From Helichrysum umbraculigerum (taxonomy: Eukaryota; Streptophyta; Magnoliopsida; Asterales; Asteraceae), in the NCBI GenBank assembly GCA_949592205.1, contig CATIUR010000004.1, positions 5,893,001 to 5,957,000 on the forward strand: 64,000 nucleotides of DNA. Reading direction: 5' to 3'. The notes below the pieces were generated by a model, which saw only the letters and a list, made by a program, of their open reading frames with translations, was not told where the DNA came from and made no database searches. The position numbers were made by a program, and so were the translations under genes. This document shows, in pieces, positions 10,298-22,986 of the stretch. Within the stretch, counting starts at the first letter, position 1, and each line of letters begins with the position of its first letter.

Positions 10298-13200
10298 AAC
10301 CTCACTCAATCTGTCTAGTGTGATAGAATTACATATATCTTAACATACATTTGTCCTCAATAGCAACTTACAGCTATACTTAGACTGTTTGAATTCTTTC
10401 CACATGCACATATCCAAATGTACATGCTTCTATCTTTTCCTATGCACACATACAGTGCATCTATCCAACATCTTTTAGGAACCAATCATCTATCCAATTC
10501 CTTTATCACCAATCAGATAAAAGTTTAAAGCACCCAATCACTTTAACCAACAACAATAAGTGAAACCTAACATCACTTACTAGGTCTACACCACCAGAAA
10601 TTAGCAACATGCTAAAATCTTTAACCTATTCTCACTGTTCATCACTGTTAACAATAAAACAGCAGTAACAATATCACAACAACAGTGATTCTAAAATCCT
10701 CATACACATATCCACACTAAAATTTAATCGTTTCAGTTTATAACTTACAATCAATCTAATATTCAAATAACTATCTCAAATCTCTACTATCAAAGATTTA
10801 AAATTCAATTCTAGATCAACTTTTCATCCAAAAGTATCATGTCTATTCTCTTGAACAACCTATCATATTCCCATATCACTTTCACTATCATATGAAATCC
10901 TTTACTTAAAAGTAATCCAGATTCATATCACCTTAATAAGCAAAGTAGAGGTCCAACTCAGTAGGTAAAACTACAATTAACAAGTACTTTGCTCAATCAA
11001 CAAAAGTACCAAAATTAAATATTACCTACATTCAACCAACCTCTACATTGACTTATTTCCATTTGCAATTCCTTTCATTACAACCTATCAATTGTCAACA
11101 ACAACAATTGTCCAATCAATAATCACAACACTAATGATTATACATTTCAGTACACCTATCAATACTTACTATTTATTTTCAAAATCTAACTAACCATCAA
11201 GTTAGAATTCATATATTACTTAAACTGGTAAGACATCCAGAATCTTATCTTAGCAACCAGTTAATTCAATTCACATTCTTAAATCTTAAACTACTAATCA
11301 CAAACAATTAGAAATTATACAACTTTAACCACATAATCACTTAGTACTACATCCTATCAATATAGCAACTAAGTCAGTCTTAATCAACATATTATGATAC
11401 TACATATCATGCATCACAATATCACAATGTGCTACTTTCCAACACATTTCTAATAAAATCTACATCAAGTTAATCACAGTTAACTGACCTCCACATATCT
11501 TATGGCATATTTTAATTCATTCTATTAAAACTTATCATGCCATTTATTATCATGTATACCATACATACATACCTACACAATTTCAAGTATTCTCCAAAAT
11601 GGACACTTACACCTCAATTCTATTTCATTCTATACACTAGGTCTTTCAGACTGTTAAAGCCTTCATCAAGCCTTCTCAGTACTACCAGTCATCACATATC
11701 CATACCACAGGATATGGAACAATTTAAATCAACAACTCTATGTTTCACTTATATACTTATCAGCTCGTATATAACTTAAACAAGAAAGTTTGGTGAATAC
11801 CATCATCACCTATCAATTTCAAGGTTTCCCTTACTCTCTAACACATACAATTTCTTAAAATATGAACAACTTTCCAATTCATATTCCTCAATTTATTAAC
11901 CAAGATCAAGCTAGATCTTTAACACAGTTCAACTTCCAGATAATCCCTTCATATCATTTCTTATTTGGATCTAATCCCAATTTACCACTTTATCACTTAC
12001 TTTATTTGTATACAATCAACAATAACACAAGAATCCATTCAATTCTTTCAATACTTAAGTAACTCACCATGAGGTACCAATCAACCTATGCAGATATTAA
12101 TAATAACTATCAATTAATTCTCTTCTCACATTCTTACCCAATTATGGCTATCATCACTAGCCTCACACACTGGTAAGATTATCTTATCACAATTCTAATC
12201 AATGTGACTTAATTTGCACCTTTCAACAAATTATAACTGTCATATCATACAATGACTTTTCATCTATGTAATTTTCTTAACACATATTCAGTTCAAATAT
12301 CAAATATTACTCAACTGAATACTCAATTATACTTAACACTATTTCAATTACTTAATACTAGCTTTAAGTAATATCTCAAGTTTCACAAACTTAGACCATT
12401 CATCTATCTCCTTTGGATCTTAAATGACCCATTTCAACAGGTTTTGACTAATCAAGGAATTCAATCATATTCCACAAAATCATAACATTACAATCTATGT
12501 TAGACTATTTCAACACACACAATTGACTACTTGTCAACTTCAATTTCAATCAATCAATCAATAAAATTCTCTAATTGCTTTTCTCAAGTTTGACCCAACC
12601 TCAAACTAATCACAAGCAATAAATTTTATACACAATTATTTATTCATGGTTTGACTTTCAAAGTTAACATACTATCAATATTAACTCACAACAAACTATT
12701 TCATCTTATATGTTTACTTTCAAACATATATTTTAAATTATTACTTTCAATAATATTAGAAATTCCTCAAGCAAGGCAATATCAACCTATCTCAACTTTG
12801 GCATCATACCAGCCAAATACTAAATAGTGACTCATTTAAACACTATCAAATTCACCTACAAGTAATCTATCACAATCAATCACAATTACTCATTCAACAA
12901 AATCAAATTAGTCAATTAGGTTTATCATCAAAACCTCTATCAATGACAAATATATTTTACTCTCGCACCTTTACAATCCAATTGTCACAGTCCTATCAAC
13001 TGATTGTTTTCTTATCAAACAACAACTAAACAACTTAGTATACTTTCATGCTCAATTATTCAAAATCACATTACATTTCTTTTATACCAAGTAGCCTCAA
13101 CAAGTTCATGTGACACAACATAATATAACAACGGTGATCAGGCGTTGCAAGATTACGTTCTTCACAATCCATTCTCAGGCTACTCTACATTATAATTATC

Positions 13201-14374
13201 AATGTGATTTACTCTCATCTTATATATACTAAATACTTCATGATTTCAAGTCAATCATAATCTATTTAATAGTTTCTATCAACTGATACACTCTCAAAAT
13301 CAGCTTACTACTTACATATTCAATCTTACATATGCAAGCCATCTCACACAATTTATTTTCAACAACTGAATTACTCAGTATATCTACTTGTCTGGAACCT
13401 CAAACATATGATAACCTATCATCAAAATTTTAATACTAAACACAATTCAATGTCCCTAGTTACTACAAAATTCATGACACATCTTAATTAATTATCATCA
13501 CTTTGACATATGCTATCATATCAAGCCTCACTGTCACAACAAATCTACCCAATCATGTTACTATAAAACACTTTATTTATTAATTCTCAATTGATCAGAA
13601 TGATCTATCACTTTCCCAATCAATTTCACCTATCATACTCTACATTTATTAGAAACCTATCATTCTTGGTTTAGATCAAGTGTTTAACTATAGTCAAAAC
13701 ATATCATATAGCCACATAAACACATATTTTCCCAAATAGCAGTCATCCTCAAATCAAATGACACAACATTCCTTAACCAGGATTTAAACTACATCCTGAA
13801 ATCAATCTACTAATATAATACTATCAATTATCTTGTCTCACCAATAAAGACACTCCTTAGGTCCTAACACCAATCTTGTTAAAACCTTAATCAACTCTTT
13901 TCTACTTGCTTAGACACATTTCTGCATTCTCAATTCAATCATAAATAACCACAACAATGAACATCTCATTCAATATTCCTATCCTCATGTCAACATATAG
14001 CAATCATGTGTTGACTCAAAACTGGGGAATTATATCAGTCTAACTCAATTAACTTTACAACAAAGCTTACTCAACATAACAGAGTAAACAATTCAAGTTA
14101 ATGTAAATTAACATAGGCTTATCGAAGATTACCTGACAATCTTAAGCCCACGAATGTTGAGGAAACATGAAATATACCAATCAGATACTCATGTTCCTCC
14201 GTCTCTGCAATCAAACAACAACTTCACAACTTGTTAAGGGTTAGTACATATTCAACTAACTACTTTCTCATACAACAACTAATCAACTAAACCCACACCC
14301 ACTGGAATGTTTGACTCAACTCAATCAAAGTTTAGGATTGAACATTCTATCATGTCCAATTCACCCAAACTATT
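10298..14374 (-). other. Non-coding internal domain of element B
   Basis: About 4.1 kb of AT-rich sequence with no convincing protein frame; frames of 66-80 codons around 11537-12062 have no recognisable domain. Two parts look functional. A 93-nt block at 13091-13183 is bracketed by GTAGCCT/AGGCTAC arms and centred on a kissing-loop-like hairpin. A leader next to the PBS (about 14120-14374) is shared with element C and partly with A, and includes what looks like a decayed gag start. Elsewhere I see only simple AT-rich sequence. Confidence 0.8.
13091..13183 (-). other. Structured RNA block of element B with kissing-loop-like hairpin
   Basis: In element orientation the core is CAACG, loop CCTGATCAC, CGTTG (plus-strand positions 13129-13147). 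The 9-nt loop contains the self-complementary TGATCA. The outer arms GTAGCCT and AGGCTAC can pair. It aligns with almost no gaps to 32317-32408 in C, and its core aligns with 48564-48602 in E. By analogy with retroviral leaders it could start genomic RNA dimerisation; this is inference. Confidence 0.6.
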
Positions 14375-14386
14375 GCTCTGATACCA
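14375..14386 (-). other. Primer binding site of element B
   Basis: The plus strand reads GCTCTGATACCA; the complement TGGTATCAGAGC is the usual plant primer site for the 3' end of initiator tRNA-Met. It lies three bases from the 5' LTR of this minus-strand element. Confidence 0.9.
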
Positions 14387-14389
14387 ACT

Positions 14390-16419
14390 TATAACACCCC
14401 TCGTTTCATTATAAACAATCAATATAATAATGGCGACTCGGAAGCGTATATTTAAAACATACTGTCAATGTCAATCAAAATGTCAATAAACTTTTTCAAA
14501 TCAAATTACATGACATTTCAACAAACTCGGTGTTATATAATTCAAAGCATTATTTTAGTTATTAAAATAACATCAGAGTAACAGCATGTCAAACATTCCA
14601 TCCAGTCCAACAATTTCCTGTCCTGCCCAATACGTCTTATCTATTTTAACCTGCAGGAAGAACTGTGGTGGGGTTAGCATAAAGCTAAGTGAATGAAACT
14701 ATAAGCAACAGTACAACCTAGCATAACAATCTGTTTACATCAAATAACAATAAACATAATTCAATCAGCCAATCATTTAATCAAGCAACTTTCAATCAAG
14801 CGTTATCAATCGTCATGAGGACCGGTGGCTCCTGAGACACCCTAATACCGGTTTGGTACTCAAGGAACTCTTATCAATCATCTGTATTGGCCTATACAGA
14901 ATTACCGATAACCAGTTATTAATCACACACGACCTAGATCTCTAAACCAACATTTCAAGTTTCAAGATCTCCTGTCGTCTACAATAACAACCAAGTCCAA
15001 CTGTCAAGTCAAGTTGACCTCAGAATCTTACATACTAGCTCAAACAGCCAAGTAAACAAACCACCAAACTAACATGGCAAAATATCTCAACAGATGCATC
15101 ATATCAAAGTAATACTATAAATTACTTGTTGTAAGTCAAATCATTACAACTAAATCACACTGAGGTTACAGATCCACTCACCAACTACCTCAGCAGCAAG
15201 CTCAGAAGTCTAATATTACTGAGCCTTCACCACATCTGAGAATATAATCAATAAACAATGAGTTAGTAACTTGTCTCAACTAATAACACTTAGGTAATTA
15301 AGATCGTTACACAATTATAACATAATTACATGTATCAGGTGATCCCTACGATCACAGCAAACAAAAGTCCAATTCGGAACATAATCAAAAAGTCCCGAAA
15401 TAAAGTTCAAAAACTGTAAAATGCCATTTTCGACCCCTAAACGATCCCGAATGGCCAAAAACCACCTAGACTCTTAAAATAGAGCTTTGATCAGTGGGCC
15501 GTTTTCGAGTGACCATGTAAATTTCAACCCAATCCAAGTTAATAAATTTGTCACTCAGTCGTGACCCTGAAAAGACTTACGCACTTTTAAAATTTACAAC
15601 CCAACTTTTAGCATAGGATCCGCCGGATCCCCACACAGTCAATTGAATCCGCCGGATTCCCTTATTTTCACCTGAATCCACCGGATTCCCTTGAATCCGC
15701 CGGATTCCCTAATTTTTACTCGAATCCGCCGGATTCAATTGAATCCGCCTGATTCCACCTTCGTTCCAGCAACCTGTACGATTCTGCTCAAGCCCTAACT
15801 CGCGATTTTAATACCCAAATCACCAAAATTCGATTTCTAACTGTTTTAAACACCTAATAACTTCACATAATCAATATGCAACAGTTACAACGAAGTTCTA
15901 ACATCAAATTCATGTTTTTCAATCCAAATCAATCAATTAAAAACTTATAAACTATTTGATTCAATTCAAACTTACCTCTCAATTGAAGAACACTGAATTG
16001 AAAGATAATAATGGTGAAACTAGAATCAATCATAGCTCCAATTCGTAGGTTTCAAGTTTCTGATTTGGATTTCATAAGGTTTCTGTGAGTTTTGAAGTTT
16101 CTAATGAACTTTCCTAAAGAGGAAAGTGATATATATAAGTCGGCCTAACAAACCGCCTTCAATTATACGGGTATAATTTAATACCCCATCTCCATCTATT
16201 GTCTGGAACCCGAAAACCATTTGCGAGTCCAAATATTTTATTGCACCGTCAACTATATTAATTTACAACAATTAATAATTCACTTATCACATTGGAATAT
16301 TCGACTCCTATTCCAATTATTTCAACTAATTCCGACAATATTATTTTCAAACACATTTAAATACTTATTTAAATCAAGAAATAATATAAACTAACTAGGT
16401 CCATTTCGAGGATGTTACA
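14390..16419 (-). repeat. Right (5') LTR of element B
   Basis: 2030 bp and nearly the same as the left LTR. The main length difference is in the palindrome cluster (about 15616-15757), which has extra units. The hairpin TTAGC/GCTAA is at 14674-14688. It ends GAGGATGTTACA and is followed by the target duplication TTAAT. Confidence 0.93.
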
Positions 16420-19292
16420 TTAATCAACTCCAACCACCGTCTCTGTCTCATATTCAAATCTTTCTTAGTAAACATATACTGCAAACTTTTGTGGTCAGTA
16501 CAAATCACACATTTAGTGCCATATAAGTAATGCCTCCAAATCTTTAATGCAAATACCACTTCAGCAAGCTCTGAATCGTGTGTAGGGTAATTCTTTTCAT
16601 GAGTTTTCAACTGACGAGAAGCATAAGCAATTACCCTATCCCTTTGCATTAAAACACATCCCAACCCAGCATGAGAAGAATCATAATAAACAATAAAATC
16701 ATCAGAACCATCTGGCAGAGCTAACACTGGGGCCTGACATAACAACTGTCTCAGAGTCTGAAAAGTTGTTTCCTTCTGATCATCCCACTGAAATCTAACA
16801 TTCTTACGTGTCAATTTGGTCAACGGGCTTGCAATCTTAGAAAAGTCTTTAATGAACTTTCTGTAATAACCCGCCAACCCAAGAAAACTTTTAATTTCAG
16901 AAGGAGATTTAGGTGTATTCCAATTCATCACAACCTCAACCTTAGATGGATCAACCTTTATCCCATTATCACAAATAACATGCCTCAAAAACTGTACTTC
17001 CCGCAACCAGAATTCACATTTTGAAAACTTAGCATACAAATGTTCCCTTTTTAAAGTTTCCAAAACCAGTCTTAAATGTTGTTCATGTTCAGACTCAGAC
17101 TTTGAATAAATCAGAATATCATCAATAAATACAATCACTAATTTATCAAGGAACGGTCGACAAACCCGATTCATCAGATCCATAAACACAGCAGGGGCAT
17201 TAGTCAACCCAAACGGCATAACTAAAAACTCATAATGGTCGTACCTGGTGCGAAAAGCAGTCTTAGAAATATCTTCTTCACGAACCCGCACCTGGTGATA
17301 ACCTGATCTCAAATCAATTTTAGAAAAATATGAGGATCCCTGCAACTGATCAAATAACTCGTCGATTCTGGGTAAAGGATACTTATTCTTCACAGTCCTT
17401 TTATTCAGCTCCCTATAATCAATACACATACGAAGAGTGCCGTCTTTCTTTTTCACAAATAAAACAGGAGCACCCCAGGGAGAATGACTAGGTCGTACAA
17501 ATCCCTTATCTAACAGTTCCTGAATCTGAGTCATCATTTCCCGGATTTCAGAAGGTGCTAATCTATAAGGAGACTTAGCTACAGGGGAGGAATCAGGAAT
17601 CAAATCAATCTGATACTCAACTTCCCTAACAGGCGGTAAACAGGGCAATTCATCAGGGAAAACCTCCGGGTATTCAGAAACCACCCGGACATCAGACACA
17701 GATCTCTTTTCTAACTTTGTATTCACAACATAGGCCATATAAAACTCACACCCTTTAGCTAGAGATTTTCTAGCTTTCATCATTGTGATCAATGGAATAC
17801 TGCCTTTTTCCCTTTCTCCTCGAGCCACTACATATGACTCCTCGGAAATTGGGATTTTAATCAACTTTTTGTGACACTCGATATTGGCTTTGTTTTGGCT
17901 CAGCCAATTCATACCTAATACCACATCAAAACTTCGAATAGGCAACAGAAGAAATGAAACAAGAAAGTCATGACTCTCTATCGTAATACTAGCCCTTTTT
18001 ACCGAAGTGGTAATAGGAACCATTTTGCCATTGGCCACTTCTATCTCAATAGGATTTACAATCAACGAGGGAGTCAACTTTAACTTTTCACAGAAATTCA
18101 AAGATATAAATGAACAGTTTGCTCCAGAATCAAAAAGTACACACGCTGGTACAGAATTAACAAGAAAAGTACCAGTAATAACGTCATCAGTGACAACAAC
18201 CTCATCAACTGTCATCTGAAATGCACGACCAGTAGCAGATGGCGGATTTTTCAGCTTTTGGCTCGAAGAAGAAGAACCACCACCCATACCCAATCCCTGT
18301 CTCCTAGCCTCAGGGCAGTCACCAGCTCTATGACCTTCCTTATGACAGTTCCAGCATACCTGATTAGGATAAGTACAATCTCTAGCTGCATGTCCCAATA
18401 CCCCGCATTTGATGCACCTAGATGTCTGAGGAGTACAAGGCCCAGTGTGTCTAGCTTTACACTTAGTGCAATAAGAACCGTCAGAAGTATTACCACCAAA
18501 ACTAACTCTCCTGCTCGGCTGTGTACTCTGTCCCTTTTGTTTGCCCTGATCAGAAGAATCACTCTTTTGCCTCTGTTGAAACCTTTCTTTATTTCGCAGT
18601 CTTTTAGCCTGAATATCACTGTCAACAGAACGGGCTAGATCAAAAGCCTGGGAAAGTGTACCTGCTAATCTCACAGTAGTACGGTAGTCAGGAGGTAAAG
18701 CTCTAACAAACTGATCAATTTTGGTCCTGTCAGTCGGGACCCACTCCTGTACAAATCGCAGCTTTTCTGAAAACTTTCATATAAGCTCATCAATACTCAT
18801 CTGATCAGTCTTTTCCAAATCAAGAAATTCCTTCCTGATACGAGAAAGATTAAACTCAGAACAAAACTGCTTACAAACCTCAGCATGAAAATCTGGCCAT
18901 CTGATAGTAGCTATCTGCTGTGGAGTCAATGGTGCAGTAATAGAGTCCCACCATGACATAGCCTGACCCTTTAACAACTGTACTGCATAACGTACCTTAT
19001 CCTCCTCCTCACAATGACAAACATCCAGTTTCCTCTCAACATCACGTAACCAGTCAAGGGTAACAGTAGGATCAGTACTCCCAGAATATACAGAAGGATT
19101 ACTAGACATGAATGTTTTAAGGGAACAACTTTTCTTTAACTGCTGAACTGGTGAAAAAATAGGTATCTGAAAACTAGCAGATCCAAATGTAGAAAATGGT
19201 ACAGAAGTCTGAAAAGTATACCCCTGAGTTTGCTGCTGAGAAACATACATAACTGATGTCGGAGCCCGAAAAGTAGATGTAATGGGTGGAAC
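16420..19292 (-). pseudogene. Element A gag-pol, middle part: gag, protease, RT, RNase H
   Basis: From right to left: the gag core (CSLKTF, AMSWWDSI), two CCHC knuckles (CIKCGVLGHAARDC, CWNCHKEGHRAGDC), an aspartic protease (VLFDSGANCSF), the reverse transcriptase (MCIDYRELNK, YFSKIDLRSGYHQ, catalytic FIDD) and RNase H (DSSHAG, TDHKS). The frame is open from 18674 down to element B. A single in-frame TGA at 18777-18779, after SIDELI, interrupts gag; the frame continues normally beyond it. FLRHVI replaces the usual FLGHVI. The part is bounded by element B on the left and hAT on the right. Confidence 0.92.
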
Positions 19293-22200
19293 CAGGGGTG
19301 GCTCAAGGGTAAAGCCGGTAAAGCAACCGCTTTAGGCCCCACAATTTTGAAGGCCCCATATATATCTATATATGTGTTTTATATATATAAAAATTATTAT
19401 TATATACAACTTTCTTATAATTATATATATATATATATATATTGGGTGAATTTTTTTTTCTTAAGCCTCTCTAAATTAGTAGCCCATTTATAAGGCCTCA
19501 TTCTTATAACTTTAACATTACAAAGCCCATTTATTTGGTTTAGCACTTTAGCCCATTAGGTGAAAGTAGAAAAAAAAAAATGACGGCATTTAGCCATTTT
19601 GATTTAGGAAACAAAATAAAATTTAAGTGATTTTCTCAATTTATATTCTAATTAAGTGAATTCCTGATCATAATTGACGCTTCGTTTCCACAATTCCACG
19701 TTTTCTTTTTCCCTTTCAAACGGCTCTGTGTAAACCTCCATTCTCAAAATTTTTAATCTTTCTTGCCTTCTTGTTTATTTTCTTACAAAATCAATCACTG
19801 AATGAGGCTTTGAAGCAACCTTTCTGTCAATACGCATAAGCTTGGTTTTGACGTTTCGTGATTAAAAAGTGAGTTATTCTTGAATCTTAACTAGTTAACT
19901 TTAAATCTTTTTCACCATTGATCTCTGATTTATATGTACTAATACAAGTATAATTTATTTATTTTTTATTAGGTGTGAATTGAGAGTCTGAGACATCAGA
20001 TTGACGATTGCATTATAAGCTTTCTCGTACAATATTTTAGTTGCACTTGATTAATCACTACGTCGCTACATCAGGTTCTATTGTTCCTTTTCTAAGTTCT
20101 TTATTGTGATTAGTGTCTAACAAATATTTAGATTTATCAATGGCAACTCGTAACTATGAATCTGGTTACTCAAAACTACTAAAAAAAAGAAAAAGAGATG
20201 CTCTAATAGAATCTCAAAGGGGGGCCATATATAAATTTGTAACATCCAAAAAAAAGAACAAATCAAATAACATAGATGAAGGTCCTTCAAATGATCAAAC
20301 CAATGCTACAAACTTAGACGATAATGAAGTGAATGTGGAAGAAGAATTAAATAATAAAAAGAATGATGTTGATCCAAAAAATCATGTCGAACAAGAACAA
20401 GAGAATGAATTTAACACATGTCCTAATAAAAATCATGTTGAACAAGAACAAGCTAATGAATTTAACACATGTCCTAAAAATATTTTTGATCCAAGTCAGT
20501 GGACAAATATTGATAACAAGTTAAGAGAATTCTTAGTTGAAAATGGACCAATTCAAATTAATGAGATGGATTTTCCAAAGGATGAATCCTCAAGGCACTT
20601 TAGCTCTTCATTCTATATTCAAAAAATGTCAAATGGTGAAAAGTATGAAAGAAGATGGTTAGTTTATTCAATTGACTTAGATAAAGCATTTTGTTTCTGT
20701 TGCAAGTTGTTTAACATCAATTCAAGTAATAGTAAATTAGCTAGTGAAGGTAGCAATAATTGGAGAAATCTTAGTACAAAGCTGAAAAAACATGAAAGAA
20801 GTAGTGATCATATTACTAACATGAGTATGTGGATTGATTTAGAGAGAAGATTAAAAGAAAATAATACAATTGATAAAGATATTCATGAGCAAATAAATAG
20901 AGATAAAGAACATTGGAAACAAGTGTTAATAAGAATTATAGCAGTTATAAAATCTCTTGGTAAGAGAGGTTTAGCTTTTCGTGGAAAGAGTGAAAAAATT
21001 TATGAAGAAAATAATGGAAACTTTTTAGCAGCAATAGAAATGATTGCTGAATTCGATCCAATAATGCAAGAACATATTCGAAGAATTAAGAACAAGGAAA
21101 TTCATAATCATTACCTTGGACACAATATACAAAACGAAATAATAAGTTTATTAGCAAGTAAGATCAAAACTAAAATTCTTAAAAAGATTAAAGAATCTAA
21201 ATATTATTCAATAATACTTGATTGTACTCCCGACACTAGTCATGTAGAACAAATGTCTATTATACTAAGATGTTTAGATCTATCATCTAGTCTTATAAAT
21301 GTTATGGAATACTTTCTAGGATTTCTTGAAGTAAATGATACAACCGGTAAGGGTCTTTTTGATGCTATTGTGACAGAAATTAATAAAATAGGACTTGATA
21401 TAAATGATATAAGAGGACAAGGCTATGATAATGGGTCTAATATGAAAGGAAAACATAATGGCGTGCAAAAAAGATTTACAGATATAAATCCAAGAGCCTT
21501 TTATACACCATGTGGTTGTCATAGTTTAAATTTATTAATTTGTGATATGGCTACTTCTTGTCATGGAGCCACCAAAATTTTTGGAGTTGTACAACGTATA
21601 TATTGTGTATTTTCCTCATCCCCTCAAAGGTGGAAAATCTTATTAGATCATTTACCAAACCTAACTCTTAAATCATTATCACAAACTCGTTGGGAAAGTC
21701 GAATAGAACGTGTTAAAGCAATAAGATATCAAGCACCTCAATTAAAAGATGCATTGTGGAAATTGTATGATGTTAATAGCGATCTTAAAACTAAAAGTGA
21801 GGCTGAAAGTTTAGCAACACATGAACTAGCTGATTTTGAGTTTTTTTTGGGGATGGTTATTTGGTATGATGTTTTATTTGCTGTTAATTCTGTTAGCAAA
21901 AGTTTGCAAAGAAAAGATATATGTATTATAGATGCAATAAAGCAATTAGAAGGTCTTGTTGAGTTCTTTAAAAAATATAGAGTTAATGGGTTTGAAAATG
22001 CCATAACTACCGCTAAAGAAATTGCTAACGAAATGAATGTAGAACCTAAATTTCATGAGAGACGTCTTATCCATAGAAATAGACGATTTGATAACAACGT
22101 TGACAATGAAACAATAAAGACCCCTGAAGAGTTTTTCAAAATTGATTATTTCCTATATATTATAGATAAAGCTATTTCATCTCTTGAAAGTAGATTTGAT

Positions 22201-22768
22201 CAATTTAAATTCTATGAAACTCTTTTTGGTTTTCTATTTAGCATGGCAAAATTAAAGTCTCTTGAAGAAAAAGATTTAAAAGATAGTTGTCTTAACCTTG
22301 AAAAAAAATTAAAATACAATGATCGTTCCGATATTAATGGTATAGATTTGTTTTCAGAATTAAGGGTATTAAGAGAAATCATAAATGTAGAAAACGACAA
22401 ACCAATTGATATACTTAATTATATTAAAAAACTTGATTCTTTTCCAAATGCTTATATTGCATATAGAATTATGTTAACCATTCCCGTAACAGTTGCTTCA
22501 GCTGAAAGAAGTTTTTCGAAGCTTAAAATTGTGAAAAATTATCTAAGATCGACGATGTCACAAGAAAGGTTAAATGGATTATCTACTTTATCAATTGAAA
22601 AAGAGTTAGTAAACGAAACTGATTTTAATGACGTAATTAAAGATTTTGCATCAAAAAAAGCAAGAAAAATAAATTTTATATAAAATAGAATAGGTTAAAA
22701 ATTCATAGTAAAAAAGGCCCCATTTTGAAAGTTCGCTTTAGGCCCCGGATGGGCTTGAGCCGCTCCTG
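19293..22768 (+). mobile_element. Autonomous-looking hAT transposon
   Basis: Terminal inverted repeats CAGGGGTGGCTCAAG and, complemented from the right, CAGGAGCGGCTCAAG (13 of 15 match). The 8-bp target duplication GGTGGAAC is at 19285-19292 and 22769-22776. It is 3476 bp with one uninterrupted transposase frame. It sits in the gag region of element A, oriented opposite to A. Both termini carry TTTAGGCCCC words as subterminal repeats. An intact frame, TIRs and TSD suggest recent insertion. Confidence 0.95.
20140..22683 (+). CDS. hAT transposase, TTF zinc-finger / DUF4371 type
   Basis: 847 codons, uninterrupted. I chose the ATG at 20140 (MATRNYESG); the frame is open nine codons further upstream but begins there with GTG. 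The N-terminal 120 residues are Lys/Asn-rich and include a short repeated segment with NHVEQEQ. A TTF-type zinc finger follows (around residues 145-235, with CFCCKLF). A DUF4371-like region and the RNase H-fold core follow, with probable catalytic D361 (LDCTPDTSH), D430 (GYDNGSN) and E789 (ASAERSFSKLK). The end is the hAT dimerisation region. This layout matches plant ZMYM1-like transposases, which cut and paste elements with 8-bp duplications. The 5' region 19293-20139 may include an intron or leader; I cannot place splice sites. Confidence 0.92.
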   Translation: MATRNYESGYSKLLKKRKRDALIESQRGAIYKFVTSKKKNKSNNIDEGPSNDQTNATNLDDNEVNVEEELNNKKNDVDPKNHVEQEQENEFNTCPNKNHVEQEQANEFNTCPKNIFDPSQWTNIDNKLREFLVENGPIQINEMDFPKDESSRHFSSSFYIQKMSNGEKYERRWLVYSIDLDKAFCFCCKLFNINSSNSKLASEGSNNWRNLSTKLKKHERSSDHITNMSMWIDLERRLKENNTIDKDIHEQINRDKEHWKQVLIRIIAVIKSLGKRGLAFRGKSEKIYEENNGNFLAAIEMIAEFDPIMQEHIRRIKNKEIHNHYLGHNIQNEIISLLASKIKTKILKKIKESKYYSIILDCTPDTSHVEQMSIILRCLDLSSSLINVMEYFLGFLEVNDTTGKGLFDAIVTEINKIGLDINDIRGQGYDNGSNMKGKHNGVQKRFTDINPRAFYTPCGCHSLNLLICDMATSCHGATKIFGVVQRIYCVFSSSPQRWKILLDHLPNLTLKSLSQTRWESRIERVKAIRYQAPQLKDALWKLYDVNSDLKTKSEAESLATHELADFEFFLGMVIWYDVLFAVNSVSKSLQRKDICIIDAIKQLEGLVEFFKKYRVNGFENAITTAKEIANEMNVEPKFHERRLIHRNRRFDNNVDNETIKTPEEFFKIDYFLYIIDKAISSLESRFDQFKFYETLFGFLFSMAKLKSLEEKDLKDSCLNLEKKLKYNDRSDINGIDLFSELRVLREIINVENDKPIDILNYIKKLDSFPNAYIAYRIMLTIPVTVASAERSFSKLKIVKNYLRSTMSQERLNGLSTLSIEKELVNETDFNDVIKDFASKKARKINFI

Positions 22769-22986
22769 GGTGGAACAGTACTCTCAACATGTGGCTGGCT
22801 CGGAATTTGACGTTGAGAAAGCTCGGCCAACTGTTTCCGTTGATCTATCACTTCAGCCTCTAATCTCATCATATACTCTCGATCAGTTTCTCCACCAACT
22901 GAATAAGAAGTGCTCTGATTATCTGGAGGTACATCTGTCTCTGAGGCATTATTAAGGGTAGGGTTCGGTTGCTCATTCTCAGCCAT
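22769..22986 (-). pseudogene. Element A gag, N-terminal part
   Basis: Starts at ATG 22984-22986 (MAENEQPNPT) and runs into the hAT insertion after VESTVPP; the reading continues on the far side as LVPPITSTF. It contains a short charged, possibly coiled-coil segment (REYMMRLEAEVIDQRKQLAE). It was contiguous with 16420-19292 before hAT arrived. The leader between it and the PBS is only about 160 nt, much shorter than in E and F. Confidence 0.85.

Larger units (their letters stand above)
8230..16419 (-). mobile_element. Element B: non-coding LTR retrotransposon (LARD-like)
   Basis: A complete element in the RNase H/integrase junction of A, with target duplication TTAAT at 8225-8229 and 16420-16424. 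LTRs are 8230-10240 and 14390-16419. A tRNA-Met primer site complement is at 14375-14386 and the PPT carries a long homopolymer. The 4.1 kb internal region has no long frame, so it fits a large retrotransposon derivative mobilised in trans. Its leader resembles those of A and C. The LTRs differ at about 15 visible positions plus a change in palindrome copy number, so it inserted fairly recently. Confidence 0.93.

Noticed and set aside
11537..12062. 80- and 66-codon frames in the internal domain of B
   Set aside because: AT-rich low-complexity translation without domains; not shared with element C.
18007..18638. Frames of 70-126 codons on both strands
   Set aside because: Shadows of the element A gag zinc-knuckle and protease region.
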